A stretch of DNA of 64,000 bases from JAPPHA01 sp963662705 (lineage in GTDB: Bacteria > Pseudomonadota > Alphaproteobacteria > Rhodobacterales > Rhodobacteraceae). The translations under genes and the position numbers were made by a program. Of the stretch, positions 34,031 to 42,451 are shown piece by piece. The stretch is taken from NCBI GenBank assembly GCA_963662705.2, contig OY759767.1, positions 2,170,001 to 2,234,000 on the forward strand, read 5' to 3'. Each line of letters starts with the position of its first letter. Within the stretch, counting starts at the first letter, position 1. The notes below the pieces were generated by a model. It ran no database searches. It saw only the letters and a list, made by a program, of their open reading frames with translations, and was not told the DNA's origin.

Positions 34031-35110
34031 ATGGCTCGATTTCCGGATCCGATTTCCCATGTCCTCCAGGACCGGGGTTGGTTGCTCGCGGACGGGGCAA
34101 CCGGAACCAACCTGTTCAATATGGGACTCGTGTCCGGCGATGCGCCCGAGTTTTGGAACGAGAAACATCCCGATCGAATTCGCGCCCTCTACCAGGGAGC
34201 GGTCAATGCCGGTGTCGACCTGTTCCTGACGAACAGCTTTGGCTCGAATGCCGCGAGGCTCCGTCTGCACGGAGCTCAAAAAAGAGCGAGGGAGCTCTCG
34301 AGGATCTCGGCTGAGATTGCCCGCGAAGTCGCCGATCGTGCCGGCAGGAATGTAATCGTTGCCGGTTCGATGGGTCCGACCGGAGAACTCATTGAGCCTC
34401 TTGGCCAGCTGTCGTTCTCTTCAGCAGTGGAAATCCTTGCCGAGCAGGCGGACGGCCTTGTCGCCGGGGGAGTGGATCTGATCTGGGTCGAAACGATGTC
34501 TGCCCTCGAGGAATTGGCGGCGGCCAGGGATGCGATCGGCGCAACAGGCGTACCGTGGTGCGCAACGATGAGTTTTGATACGGCCGGACGCACGATGATG
34601 GGAGTTACCGAGGCCGATCTCGTCACGGCGGTCCACGGAAGTGACCCGTTGCCGTTGGCGGCGGGGGCCAATTGCGGTTTGGGAGCTCCGGATCTCTTGC
34701 GAACCGTCCTCGGATTCGTCGATGCAGGAATTACATGCCCGATTATCGCCAAGGCCAATGCCGGAATTCCGCGATTCCGTCACGGAAAGATCCGTTACGA
34801 TGCATCTGTCGAAACAATGGCGAATTATGCTGTGCTTGCTCGAGATTGCGGTGCGTCCATCATTGGCGGCTGCTGTGGAACCACTGCGACGCACCTTGAT
34901 GCGATGCGTGTCGCTCTTGAACGGACCGGCCGGAGTGAACGGCCTGGGCTCGAAATGATAACCAGCCAGCTTGGTGAATTTGTTGGCCGGCTCCCGGATG
35001 CTCCCGCAGGTGCCGACCAAATGAAGTCGGAACGCTTGACCAGAAGACGAAAACGAAAGCGGCAGTCCGGCCAAAGTGACCGCCATGTGACCGACGATAT
35101 GTCGAATTGA
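34031..35110 (+). CDS. bmt: Betaine-homocysteine S-methyltransferase-like protein (Bmt)
   Basis: This is a homocysteine S-methyltransferase-family barrel of 359 residues. LLADGATGTNLFNMG, FLTNSFGSNAARL and VAGSMGPTGEL follow one another. The zinc ligands are the Cys in GANCG (215) and the pair in IGGCCGTT (281-282). In alphaproteobacteria members of this branch occur with corrinoid proteins and DUF1638, as here, in tetrahydrofolate/B12-linked demethylation. Whether the acceptor is homocysteine is not proven. The basic C-terminal tail (TRRRKRKRQ) is unusual. The start is taken at 34031, where family sequence begins. Confidence 0.86.
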   Translation: MARFPDPISHVLQDRGWLLADGATGTNLFNMGLVSGDAPEFWNEKHPDRIRALYQGAVNAGVDLFLTNSFGSNAARLRLHGAQKRARELSRISAEIAREVADRAGRNVIVAGSMGPTGELIEPLGQLSFSSAVEILAEQADGLVAGGVDLIWVETMSALEELAAARDAIGATGVPWCATMSFDTAGRTMMGVTEADLVTAVHGSDPLPLAAGANCGLGAPDLLRTVLGFVDAGITCPIIAKANAGIPRFRHGKIRYDASVETMANYAVLARDCGASIIGGCCGTTATHLDAMRVALERTGRSERPGLEMITSQLGEFVGRLPDAPAGADQMKSERLTRRRKRKRQSGQSDRHVTDDMSN

Positions 35111-35211
35111 AGCGGAACCCGGTCGCATTCAGAACATGGCCGACTTCCATATAATGAAGATTTCGTGCACAAGGTGACGCCTGCATCACCGTAGGGCAGT
35201 TGAGGGCAGCA

Positions 35212-35943
35212 ATGTCGGATTATGACGAAGAAGACGATATCATCCTGTCGGAGTTACCGGATGATGAACTCGTTCCGCAGATGCACGATGACCTGTATGA
35301 CGGTCTCAAAGAAGAAATCGAGGAAGGAGTCAGAATTCTTCTGGACCGAGGATGGGCGCCGTACAAGGTCCTGACCGAGGCACTCGTCGAAGGCATGAGA
35401 ATCGTCGGGATAGACTTTCGTGACGGGGTACTGTTCGTTCCTGAAGTCCTGTTGGCTGCCAACGCGATGAAAGCGGGAATGGCGATCCTCAAGCCACTGT
35501 TGGCGGAGACCGGCGCTCCGCGCGTCGGAAAGATGGTCATTGGAACCGTCAAGGGCGACATCCACGATATCGGGAAGAATCTCGTGACCATGATGATGGA
35601 GGGCGCTGGGTTTGAAGTTCAGGACCTCGGAATCAATAACCCGGTGGAAAACTACATTGAGGCGCTGGAAGCCGGCGAAGTCGACATCTTGGGAATGTCA
35701 GCCCTGCTGACGACGACCATGCCGTACATGAAGGTGGTCATCGATACGATGGTCGAAAAAGGCATGAGGGACGATTACGTCGTGCTGGTCGGAGGCGCGC
35801 CGCTGAACGAGGAGTTCGGCAAAGCGATCGGTGCAGATGCTTATTGCAGGGATGCGGCCGTCGCGGTCGAGACCGCGAAAGAGTTCATGGCCAGGAAGCA
35901 CAATCAATTGATGGCTGCCGTGAAGAGCGATGGAAACGGATGA
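35212..35943 (+). CDS. Corrinoid (B12-binding) methyltransferase protein, MtbC/MtgC-like
   Basis: This is a two-domain corrinoid protein of 243 residues. A helical cap (about 25-105) contains VPEVLLAANAMKAGM. The Rossmann B12-binding domain begins KMVIGTVKGDIHDIGKNLV, whose DxHxxG (Asp116, His118, Gly121) places the lower cobalt ligand. GMSALLTTTMPYMK follows. It would carry methyl groups between a substrate methyltransferase and a second acceptor. The acidic N-terminal extension (SDYDEEDDI) is odd. The ATG at 35212 has AGGG upstream. Confidence 0.92.
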   Translation: MSDYDEEDDIILSELPDDELVPQMHDDLYDGLKEEIEEGVRILLDRGWAPYKVLTEALVEGMRIVGIDFRDGVLFVPEVLLAANAMKAGMAILKPLLAETGAPRVGKMVIGTVKGDIHDIGKNLVTMMMEGAGFEVQDLGINNPVENYIEALEAGEVDILGMSALLTTTMPYMKVVIDTMVEKGMRDDYVVLVGGAPLNEEFGKAIGADAYCRDAAVAVETAKEFMARKHNQLMAAVKSDGNG

Positions 35944-36613
35944 CGTTTCGCTTGTTCGGTCGGAGGCCAGTTCATCGCCTGGCCCGGCTGGACGGATCCT
36001 GGTCATTGCCTGTGGGGCGCTTGCGCGCGAAATCCTTGAGTTGATCGAACGAAACGGATGGGCACATATCGAGCTCAGGTGCCTTCCCGCCAAGCTTCAT
36101 CTCCGTCCGGAACTCATCACTGACGCGGTTGCGTCTGCCGTTCTGGAAGGCGGAAAGTCCTACGAAGATATTTTCGTGGCGTACGCGGACTGCGGTACAG
36201 GCGGTCGATTGGAAAAACGATGCCGGGAACTCGGCGTCACGATGATCGCCGGACCGCACTGCTACAGTTTCTTCGAAGGAAACGACGCGTTTCTGGAACG
36301 TGCCGAAGATGAGATGTCGACCTTTTACCTGACTGACTTTCTGGTGCGGCAATTCGATGCGTTTGTCTGGAAACCGCTGGGCCTTGACCGCCATCCGGAA
36401 CTGAGGGACCAGTATTTTGGAAATTACAAAAAGCTGGTCTACCAGTCGCAAAAGGAAGATGCGGACTTGCAGGCAAAGGCGAGAGACTGTGCAATGCGCC
36501 TGGACCTGGTCTACGAATATCGGTTTACCGGATTTGGGGACCTGGAGAGTTCGCTTTCGGAATTCGTTACGCGAACGCAGCCCCTGGCACGGCCGAAATT
36601 GGTGAACTCATGA
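35930..36613 (+). CDS. DUF1638 family protein
   Basis: The 227-residue protein matches DUF1638: RILVIACGALAREILELI, CLPAKLHLRPE, EDIFVAYADCGTGG, and GPHCYSFFEGNDAF with conserved cysteines. Its function is not firmly established. Members are recurrently adjacent to corrinoid proteins and methylamine or betaine methyltransferases. The ATG overlaps the corrinoid gene by 14 bp, so the two are coupled. It converges with the regulator on the minus strand, overlapping it by 6 bp. Confidence 0.87.
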   Translation: METDDVSLVRSEASSSPGPAGRILVIACGALAREILELIERNGWAHIELRCLPAKLHLRPELITDAVASAVLEGGKSYEDIFVAYADCGTGGRLEKRCRELGVTMIAGPHCYSFFEGNDAFLERAEDEMSTFYLTDFLVRQFDAFVWKPLGLDRHPELRDQYFGNYKKLVYQSQKEDADLQAKARDCAMRLDLVYEYRFTGFGDLESSLSEFVTRTQPLARPKLVNS

Positions 36614-37954
36614 CTCGTTCCTGTCCTGGTAATCGGATCGTTTCAACCTGTATTTGGCCAGCTTGTCATTCAATGTCCGCCTGGGAATTGACAAGTCTTT
36701 CGCGACCTCCGCGACCGCTCCGTTATTTTGCCTCATTGAAATCTCGATCAACATATGTTCGAACGCGTCGAGTTGTTGCCTGAGTGACCCGACTCCCTTC
36801 GAATGCGTGTGCGGGATCGAAGGCTCGTCAGGTGACAGGAGTTCCGCGAGCGAAAAGCTCCCGCGACGGTTGCTCAAGACTGCGCGCTCGGCTACCTGTA
36901 TCAGCTGGCGGACGTTTCCGGGAAAGTCGGAGTTGAGAAGCAATACAGCGTCTCCGGGCGTAACGGTAGGCGGCAAACAGCCATAATCTTCCGAAAACAT
37001 GCACGTGAATCGGTTGAACAGGGGAAGAATGTCCTCGGACCTTTCGCGCAGTGGCGGAACATTGATCCTGACTCTGGCGACACGATCGATCAGATCCTGA
37101 CGAATCGGCCAGTCCGTGGAATCCTGTTCGGATTGCTGGTTTGAAACGGCAATTATTCTGAACGGCGCGCGATCGCGGAACTTCGTTTCTTCGATCCGTT
37201 GCAACAGGCGAGCCTGCAAGGGCGGCGACAAGGCAAAGAAGTCCTCCATGCACAAACTCCCTCCGAGGGACTGATCGATCAACGGTAACCCCTCATCCAT
37301 GGGTCCAAAGAGCTGTCTTCCAAGTTCGTCTTCGGCAAATGCGTCGCAGTTGACGACGATGAACCGCTTGCCCTGACGCGGTCCGCATGCGTGCAGCGCA
37401 CGTGCAATCGTGCTTTTTCCGGTGCCAATTTCTCCCGTGATCAGGACGTGGCCGTCAGCTTGGCTGGCGTCCAGGATTTCCTCCCGAAGTTGACGCATTG
37501 CCGCGCTTTCGCCGACCAACCTGTTTTGCAGGTTCGCGATTCCGGAAAGCTCCCTCCTGAGCGCCCGGTTCTCAAGCGTCAGGCTTCGCGCTTGGGACGC
37601 TCTCTTTGCAAGGTCCGCCATTCGGTCAGGGTCGAAGGGTTTTTCGAGGAAGTCGTAAGCGCCCAACTGCATTGCCTCGACCGCGAGTTTGACCTTGCCG
37701 TACCCGGTTATCATGATCACCGGCAATTGGGGGTCGATCATCTGAATGCGCCTGAGAAAACCGAGACCGTCGATTCCAGGTAACATGACGTCGGAAATCA
37801 CGATGCCGGGATAGTCGGAATCAATGTCCTGCAAAGCCTGTTCAGCGCTCTCGTAGGTCCTTGGAATATAGCCCGACAGTTCAAGCCACTGCCGGAGTGA
37901 TTCCCTGACGTCGAATTTGTCGTCGACGATCGTTACCTCCATCTGTTCCGACAT
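36608..37954 (-). CDS. DctD-like response regulator with degenerate AAA+ domain lacking GAFTGA
   Basis: The receiver domain has phospho-acceptor Asp55 in VISDVMLPG and the lysine in EKPFDPD. The AAA+ domain keeps Walker A GEIGTGKS (174-181). Where sigma-54 activators have the GAFTGA loop, the sequence is QLFGPMDEGLPLIDQ, which is shorter and different. The Walker-B region reads GGSLCMEDF instead of the usual GGTLFLDEI. A Fis-type HTH (VAKDLSIPRRTLNDKLAKY) ends the protein. It probably binds DNA in response to the kinase at 37958 but does not activate sigma-54 polymerase in the standard way. Confidence 0.88.
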   Translation of the reverse strand: MSEQMEVTIVDDKFDVRESLRQWLELSGYIPRTYESAEQALQDIDSDYPGIVISDVMLPGIDGLGFLRRIQMIDPQLPVIMITGYGKVKLAVEAMQLGAYDFLEKPFDPDRMADLAKRASQARSLTLENRALRRELSGIANLQNRLVGESAAMRQLREEILDASQADGHVLITGEIGTGKSTIARALHACGPRQGKRFIVVNCDAFAEDELGRQLFGPMDEGLPLIDQSLGGSLCMEDFFALSPPLQARLLQRIEETKFRDRAPFRIIAVSNQQSEQDSTDWPIRQDLIDRVARVRINVPPLRERSEDILPLFNRFTCMFSEDYGCLPPTVTPGDAVLLLNSDFPGNVRQLIQVAERAVLSNRRGSFSLAELLSPDEPSIPHTHSKGVGSLRQQLDAFEHMLIEISMRQNNGAVAEVAKDLSIPRRTLNDKLAKYRLKRSDYQDRNES

Positions 37955-37957
37955 AGC

Positions 37958-39709
37958 CTACTCCGGGGAAATTGTTTGGTTGGAATCGTTTACCGGCAAG
38001 CGAAAGTGAAAAACCGCGCCTTGAGGGGTTTCGTTCTCCGCCGTCAGGTTGCCGCCCAGGTCTTTCGCGATCCCCGAGGAAATGGCCAGTCCAAGGCCCA
38101 GGCCCTGGGACTTCGCGGTAAAAAACGGCAGGAACGGTTTGTTCAGATCTTCAAGTCCGATACCATTGTCCTTCACCGTCAAGGTTGCGAATGAATCGTC
38201 GACATTCAGCCTGAGTTCAAGTTGTTTGTCGTCAAGATCGGCCATGGCATCGAGAGAATTCCTGATCAGGTTGACGATGACCTGGTCAAGCAAGACCAGG
38301 TCACCGGTTACCATGACAGGATCTTTCGGCACCTCCGTCGTGACCTTGACTCCTGTTTGCTCGATTTCTGCGGTCATCATCGCCAATGACGAGTCGATTG
38401 CACCGCGAAGGTCCATTTCGGTCAATCTGTCCGTATTCTCGCGAGCATGTGCCTTCAACTGATCGATTATATTCGCCATTCGGACGACGAGATCGTCAAG
38501 TTCACCGATCTTTTCGAGTGCGTCCTTGGGGTTGTCCCGATCGAGCAGGGTACGGGAGCTTGCCAGGTACGTGCGCATTGCTGACAGAGGTTGGTTCAAT
38601 TCGTGACCGACAACGGCGGACAGTTCGCCTAGCGCCGCAAGTTTCTCCGATTTCGCGAGGTTCCGGCGAGTCCGCTCCAGATCCTTCTCCGTGCGTTTGC
38701 GTTCGGTGATTTCCTGTTCGAGACGGGCATTCAGAAGGCGGAGTTCACGAGACTCGATCCTGAGACGAAATTGTTGGCGGTGCAGCAACCAGAAGATCAG
38801 GCTCGATAACAGTATCGCAAAAACGGTGATTTCAAGGGCCAAGATCTGGTTGATCTTGGCACGGGCTGATGCGAAATCCGAAAGCTTGATGAGCCTCCAT
38901 CCCTGAAAGGGGATCGACGAGGCAACCCGGGCAAACGACTGCCCTCGGAAATGCACGTCAACCGGAGCCTGAAGCAGCGCGCTCGCCTTGCGAAATGCCA
39001 GCCGAAGTCTCGAAACCTGTGTGGTATCTGCCAGAACCTCTTCCTCTGTCTTTCCGTGGAATCTGCTTTCGGTGGAAAACAGTATCGTTCTCGAAGAGTC
39101 CGTAGCGAAAATGATCCCTTCCTGGTCCGGAAGAGTTTCGAACAACGATCCGAGGTTGATTTCAACCACGACAACTCCAACCGTTTTCCCGTCGTGCTCA
39201 ATGCGGCGGCTGTAAAAGTGCCGTTGAATCCGGTCCTCGAGAATTTCGCTGGAGAACACGGTATCGTCAGAGCGAACCGCATTGACGAAAAACGCCCTTT
39301 CGCTGTGCATTTCCGTCAATCTTTCGCGTTCGGTTGTCGCGACCAGGCGGCCGATGTCGTTCAGCAAATGGAGGGTTTTTGAACCGACGGTTTCCTGGTG
39401 TTCGAAAAGGTTCACCGACGTACGTGCAAAAGACTTGGTGACGAGGTCTTCTATCAGACTCGAGTCCCGCGAAAGGTGCAGCGGTACCAACGACATTCGA
39501 TTGAGTTCGCTGACGATTTGGCCGCCGATGACTGCAAGCTGGTGCTCGATTTCATTCCGTGCTGCCTGGATGTACCTGTCGGAAAGGTACCGGTTACTCA
39601 TCCAGATGAATCCCACGGCAATCAGGATCAGAATCAGGACCCCGAAACGCATTGTCCACAGTGCGCCGGTGAAATTCCGGCCTCGGCGAAAGCTATTGCT
39701 GACGTTCAT
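37958..39709 (-). CDS. DctB-like sensor histidine kinase
   Basis: This 583-residue protein has TM1 about 20-40, a periplasmic double-Cache region to about 278 (ERAFFVNAVRSDDTVFSSE, then GVVVVEINLGSLFE), TM2 about 283-303, and a coiled segment. The phosphoacceptor helix is ALGELSAVVGHELNQPLSAM, and an ATPase domain with NLIRNSLDAMADL and GLGLGLAISSGIAKDLGG follows. It is of the DctB class that senses C4-dicarboxylates or related organic acids, though the ligand here is unknown. No TRAP or dicarboxylate carrier lies nearby. It is 3 bp upstream of its partner regulator. Confidence 0.88.
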   Translation of the reverse strand: MNVSNSFRRGRNFTGALWTMRFGVLILILIAVGFIWMSNRYLSDRYIQAARNEIEHQLAVIGGQIVSELNRMSLVPLHLSRDSSLIEDLVTKSFARTSVNLFEHQETVGSKTLHLLNDIGRLVATTERERLTEMHSERAFFVNAVRSDDTVFSSEILEDRIQRHFYSRRIEHDGKTVGVVVVEINLGSLFETLPDQEGIIFATDSSRTILFSTESRFHGKTEEEVLADTTQVSRLRLAFRKASALLQAPVDVHFRGQSFARVASSIPFQGWRLIKLSDFASARAKINQILALEITVFAILLSSLIFWLLHRQQFRLRIESRELRLLNARLEQEITERKRTEKDLERTRRNLAKSEKLAALGELSAVVGHELNQPLSAMRTYLASSRTLLDRDNPKDALEKIGELDDLVVRMANIIDQLKAHARENTDRLTEMDLRGAIDSSLAMMTAEIEQTGVKVTTEVPKDPVMVTGDLVLLDQVIVNLIRNSLDAMADLDDKQLELRLNVDDSFATLTVKDNGIGLEDLNKPFLPFFTAKSQGLGLGLAISSGIAKDLGGNLTAENETPQGAVFHFRLPVNDSNQTISPE

Positions 39710-39948
39710 GATTCGAGTCTTGACATGTTTGTCGGACCAAAAACGCCGCACGACGATGACAGCAGTCGATTTCCGTATTCACCCTGAATCGAGTGGTACG
39801 TCGGCTGAATTCTTGACGGACGCGGCATTGTTCCGTCGTCTGGTTTTCTGTCACCGTACATTGCATTAACGATGACTGATGTCCTGACCAGGCCTTCACT
39901 CTCCGCCTGCGTCTGTTCGTCTCCCCGATTACGGCCGCCAGAAGCGAC

Positions 39949-40626
39949 TCAACCGTTCGCCAGGCTGGAGACGAGACTTTTGAAGAGTCGCGAGCCCCCT
40001 GTTCCACCGGTCATCGGGTCGGCGCATCGCTCCGGGTGGGGCATGATGCCGAGGATTCGCCGATTCCGTGACAGGATTCCGGCAATGGAGTCCTGCGAAC
40101 CGTTCGGATTTTTCTCGTATCGAAATGCAATTCGGTCTTCATCTTCAAGGCGGTTCAGTGTTTGCCGGTCCGTCCGGTAGTTGCCGTCGTGATGAGCAAT
40201 CGGCATCCTGACGTATTCATCCCGATCGAGCAAACAGGTAAAGGCGGAGTCCGTGGTTTCAACCGAGAGTTCCACTTCCTTGCACAGAAATCTGAGTCCC
40301 GAGTTCCTCATGAGTGTTCCGGGTAACAACCCTGCCTCGGTCAGAACTTGAAATCCGTTGCATATACCAATGATATATCCTCCTTTTCCCGCGAATTCCA
40401 TGACTGACTTCATGATTGGGGAGTGTGCGGCGATTGCTCCACACCGCAGGTGGTCGCCGTAAGAGAACCCGCCAGGTATTCCGATCACGTCGAGCTTCGG
40501 TGGCAGGCACCTGTCCTTGTGCCAGACAAGGTTCACGGTTGAACGTACATCTGGCGCACGTTGGAAGGCGACCATGAGATCCCGATCACAGTTTGAACCG
40601 GGAAACTGGATGACGGCTGCCCGCAT
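39949..40626 (-). CDS. purQ: Phosphoribosylformylglycinamidine synthase glutaminase subunit PurQ
   Basis: PurQ supplies ammonia to the PurSQL enzyme. It starts MRAAVIQFPGSNCDRD, includes the amidotransferase nucleophile segment GGYIIGICNGFQVLTEAGLLPG (Cys in GICNG), and ends with the His/Glu pair ILGIMPHPERCADP. The ATG overlaps the purS stop (TGATG). The usual next gene, purL, does not follow; the two-component genes come next instead. Confidence 0.96.
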   Translation of the reverse strand: MRAAVIQFPGSNCDRDLMVAFQRAPDVRSTVNLVWHKDRCLPPKLDVIGIPGGFSYGDHLRCGAIAAHSPIMKSVMEFAGKGGYIIGICNGFQVLTEAGLLPGTLMRNSGLRFLCKEVELSVETTDSAFTCLLDRDEYVRMPIAHHDGNYRTDRQTLNRLEDEDRIAFRYEKNPNGSQDSIAGILSRNRRILGIMPHPERCADPMTGGTGGSRLFKSLVSSLANG

Positions 40627-40865
40627 CAGGGGATCTTTATGTCGAAATCTTCGATGACGGAATTGGCCAGCAATTCGGTACACATCGCATGAACCGCTGG
40701 TCTCGCCGACTCGGCTTCGTCCGTTTCGAGGTCCAGCTCGATGAGTTTTCCGATCCGGACCTCATTGACCCCGTTGTACCCGAGGCGTTCCAGCGCGGAG
40801 CGAACGGCCTCCCCTTGCGGGTCAAGAATTCCCTTTTTGACGGTTACGTGGACCTGGACCTTCAT
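40626..40865 (-). CDS. purS: Phosphoribosylformylglycinamidine synthase subunit PurS
   Basis: This small subunit (79 residues) holds PurQ and PurL together. MKVQVHVTVKKGILDPQGEA and RIGKLIELDLE are the characteristic strands, ending VIEDFDIKI. The start at 40865 matches the family. An upstream ATG at 40895 would overlap purC. It is coupled to purQ by TGATG overlap. Confidence 0.96.
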   Translation of the reverse strand: MKVQVHVTVKKGILDPQGEAVRSALERLGYNGVNEVRIGKLIELDLETDEAESARPAVHAMCTELLANSVIEDFDIKIP

Positions 40866-40891
40866 CGGGACTGATCTTCCGCAAGGAGGTG

Positions 40892-41647
40892 TCAACCGGT
40901 ACGTCGCGGTACAACGGCATTGTTTCCGGGCAAGAGATCGAGGCGACGCGCCACTTCGGCATACGCGTCGGACAGATTACCCAGATCCAGGCGGAAGACG
41001 TCCTTGTCCAGTTTTTTCCCCGATTCGATGTCCCACAAACGACAGGAATCCGGGGTGATCTCGTCTGCCACGATCAAGCGGTGAAAATCACCATCATATT
41101 GCCGGCCGATCTCGATCTTGAAATCCACCAGACGGATTCCCACGGCGAAAAGGAGACCCGACATGTAGTCGTTGACGCGCAATGCAAGTGTCACCATGTG
41201 TTCCACGTCGTGCTGACTTGCCCAGTTGAATGCGTAGATATGCTCTTCTGCGACAAGCGGGTCGCCGAGATCGTCATTCTTGTAGCAGAACTCGACGATC
41301 GGTCGGGGCAGGGGAGTACCTTCTTCGATTCCCAGCCGTTTTGCCAAGGTACCGGCGGCGTAGTTGCGAACCACGACTTCGAGGGGAATGATCTCGACGG
41401 CACGGACAAGCTGCTCCCTCATGTTGAGGCGGCGAATGAAATGCGTGGGAATTCCGACGGAATCGAGACCCACCATGACGTGTTCGGAAATCCGGTTGTT
41501 CAGGACTCCCTTCCCCTCGATCACGTCCCGTTTTTTCGAATTGAATGCGGTCGTGTCATCCTTGAAGTACTGAACGATGGTGCCCGGTTCAGGGCCCTCG
41601 AACATGATTTTGGCTTTACCCTCGTAGATCTTTTTGCGGCGCGCCAT
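40892..41647 (-). CDS. purC: Phosphoribosylaminoimidazole-succinocarboxamide synthase PurC
   Basis: PurC condenses CAIR with aspartate. The 251-residue protein starts MARRKKIYEGKAKIMFEG and contains DDTTAFNSKKR, PLEVVVRNYAAGTLAKRLG, LVDFKIEIGR and the ATP-site block VADEITPDSCRLWD. Its length is normal. It leads purC-purS-purQ on the minus strand, 26 bp ahead of purS. Confidence 0.97.
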   Translation of the reverse strand: MARRKKIYEGKAKIMFEGPEPGTIVQYFKDDTTAFNSKKRDVIEGKGVLNNRISEHVMVGLDSVGIPTHFIRRLNMREQLVRAVEIIPLEVVVRNYAAGTLAKRLGIEEGTPLPRPIVEFCYKNDDLGDPLVAEEHIYAFNWASQHDVEHMVTLALRVNDYMSGLLFAVGIRLVDFKIEIGRQYDGDFHRLIVADEITPDSCRLWDIESGKKLDKDVFRLDLGNLSDAYAEVARRLDLLPGNNAVVPRRTG

Positions 41648-42034
41648 GCGTTCTCGCTCCTGCCTTGATCAAGACTGGTCAGACACGATGGTTAGTAATG
41701 AATTCGCCCAATCGGGGCAAGCTAGGGGATACAGGAGGTTCACGGCCGAAGCAACGATTGGCCGGGTTCATGTGTCTCGTGGCCATACCTGTTTCGGAAT
41801 ATGGCTGACCCAAGTTGCAATTGCGATTGTCGGGTTGCCACATATGGCGGAACTGAGGATTCCCTTGATCCTCGGGAGGATTGAACCCATATGGCTACGT
41901 GGTGGTTTCGGGCCTCGCTCGTCGCCACAACGGAGGAATCAGCCTGATCGCGATGGCCGGAAACAGGATCTGACGATCAAGGTCGCAAATTGAAAATATC
42001 TGCGCTCGGGATCGGGCCAGTACAGGGGTTGGAA
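41648..42034 (+). other. Divergent intergenic region between purC and the zeta-subunit gene
   Basis: About 390 bases between divergent genes. It has no supported gene. It should contain promoters for both directions, but I cannot identify a convincing -35/-10 pair or a riboswitch-like fold. Confidence 0.4.
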
Positions 42035-42349
42035 ATGACCACATTTGAAGAACGAAAAAAAGGATTTGAATCAAAATTTGCCCACGACGCAGCGCTGCGT
42101 TTCAAGGTCGAGGCCCGCCGGAACAAGAAACTCGGGTTGTGGGCGGCCGGTTTGCTCGGCAAGTCCGGAGATGACGCCGATAGTTATGCAGGCGAAGTGA
42201 TCCGGTCCGATTTCGACGAACCGGGCGAAGAGGATGTCTTTCGCAAGGTTGCGAGCGATCTCGGCGAACGAATCAGTGAAAGGGAACTGCGCAGCACGAT
42301 GGACAGATTCCTCGAGGAGGCTAAAGACGAAATCCTTGAATTGGAGTGA
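42035..42349 (+). CDS. DUF1476 / ATP synthase zeta subunit inhibitor
   Basis: The 104-residue protein begins MTTFEERKKGFESKFAHD, the inhibitory N-terminal helix of the alphaproteobacterial zeta subunit, and continues with RRNKKLGLWAAGLLG and FRKVASDLGERISERELR. In Paracoccus-type F1F0 ATP synthases this protein blocks ATP hydrolysis. Linkage to purC and purB, as here, is recurrent in alphaproteobacteria. The ATG at 42035 is chosen because family sequence begins there. Confidence 0.93.
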   Translation: MTTFEERKKGFESKFAHDAALRFKVEARRNKKLGLWAAGLLGKSGDDADSYAGEVIRSDFDEPGEEDVFRKVASDLGERISERELRSTMDRFLEEAKDEILELE

Positions 42350-42451
42350 GAGTTTGCGATGACAGGTCACGCCCTGCCATGGACCGTGCGTGTCTGTTTG
42401 TTGCGACCGCTCAATTCCGCCAAATCCGGTTGTCCTGAACCCGGTTCCCGG

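Noticed and set aside
39710..39948. Search for purL after purQ
   Set aside because: No purL sequence is present; the two-component kinase follows, so purL must lie elsewhere.
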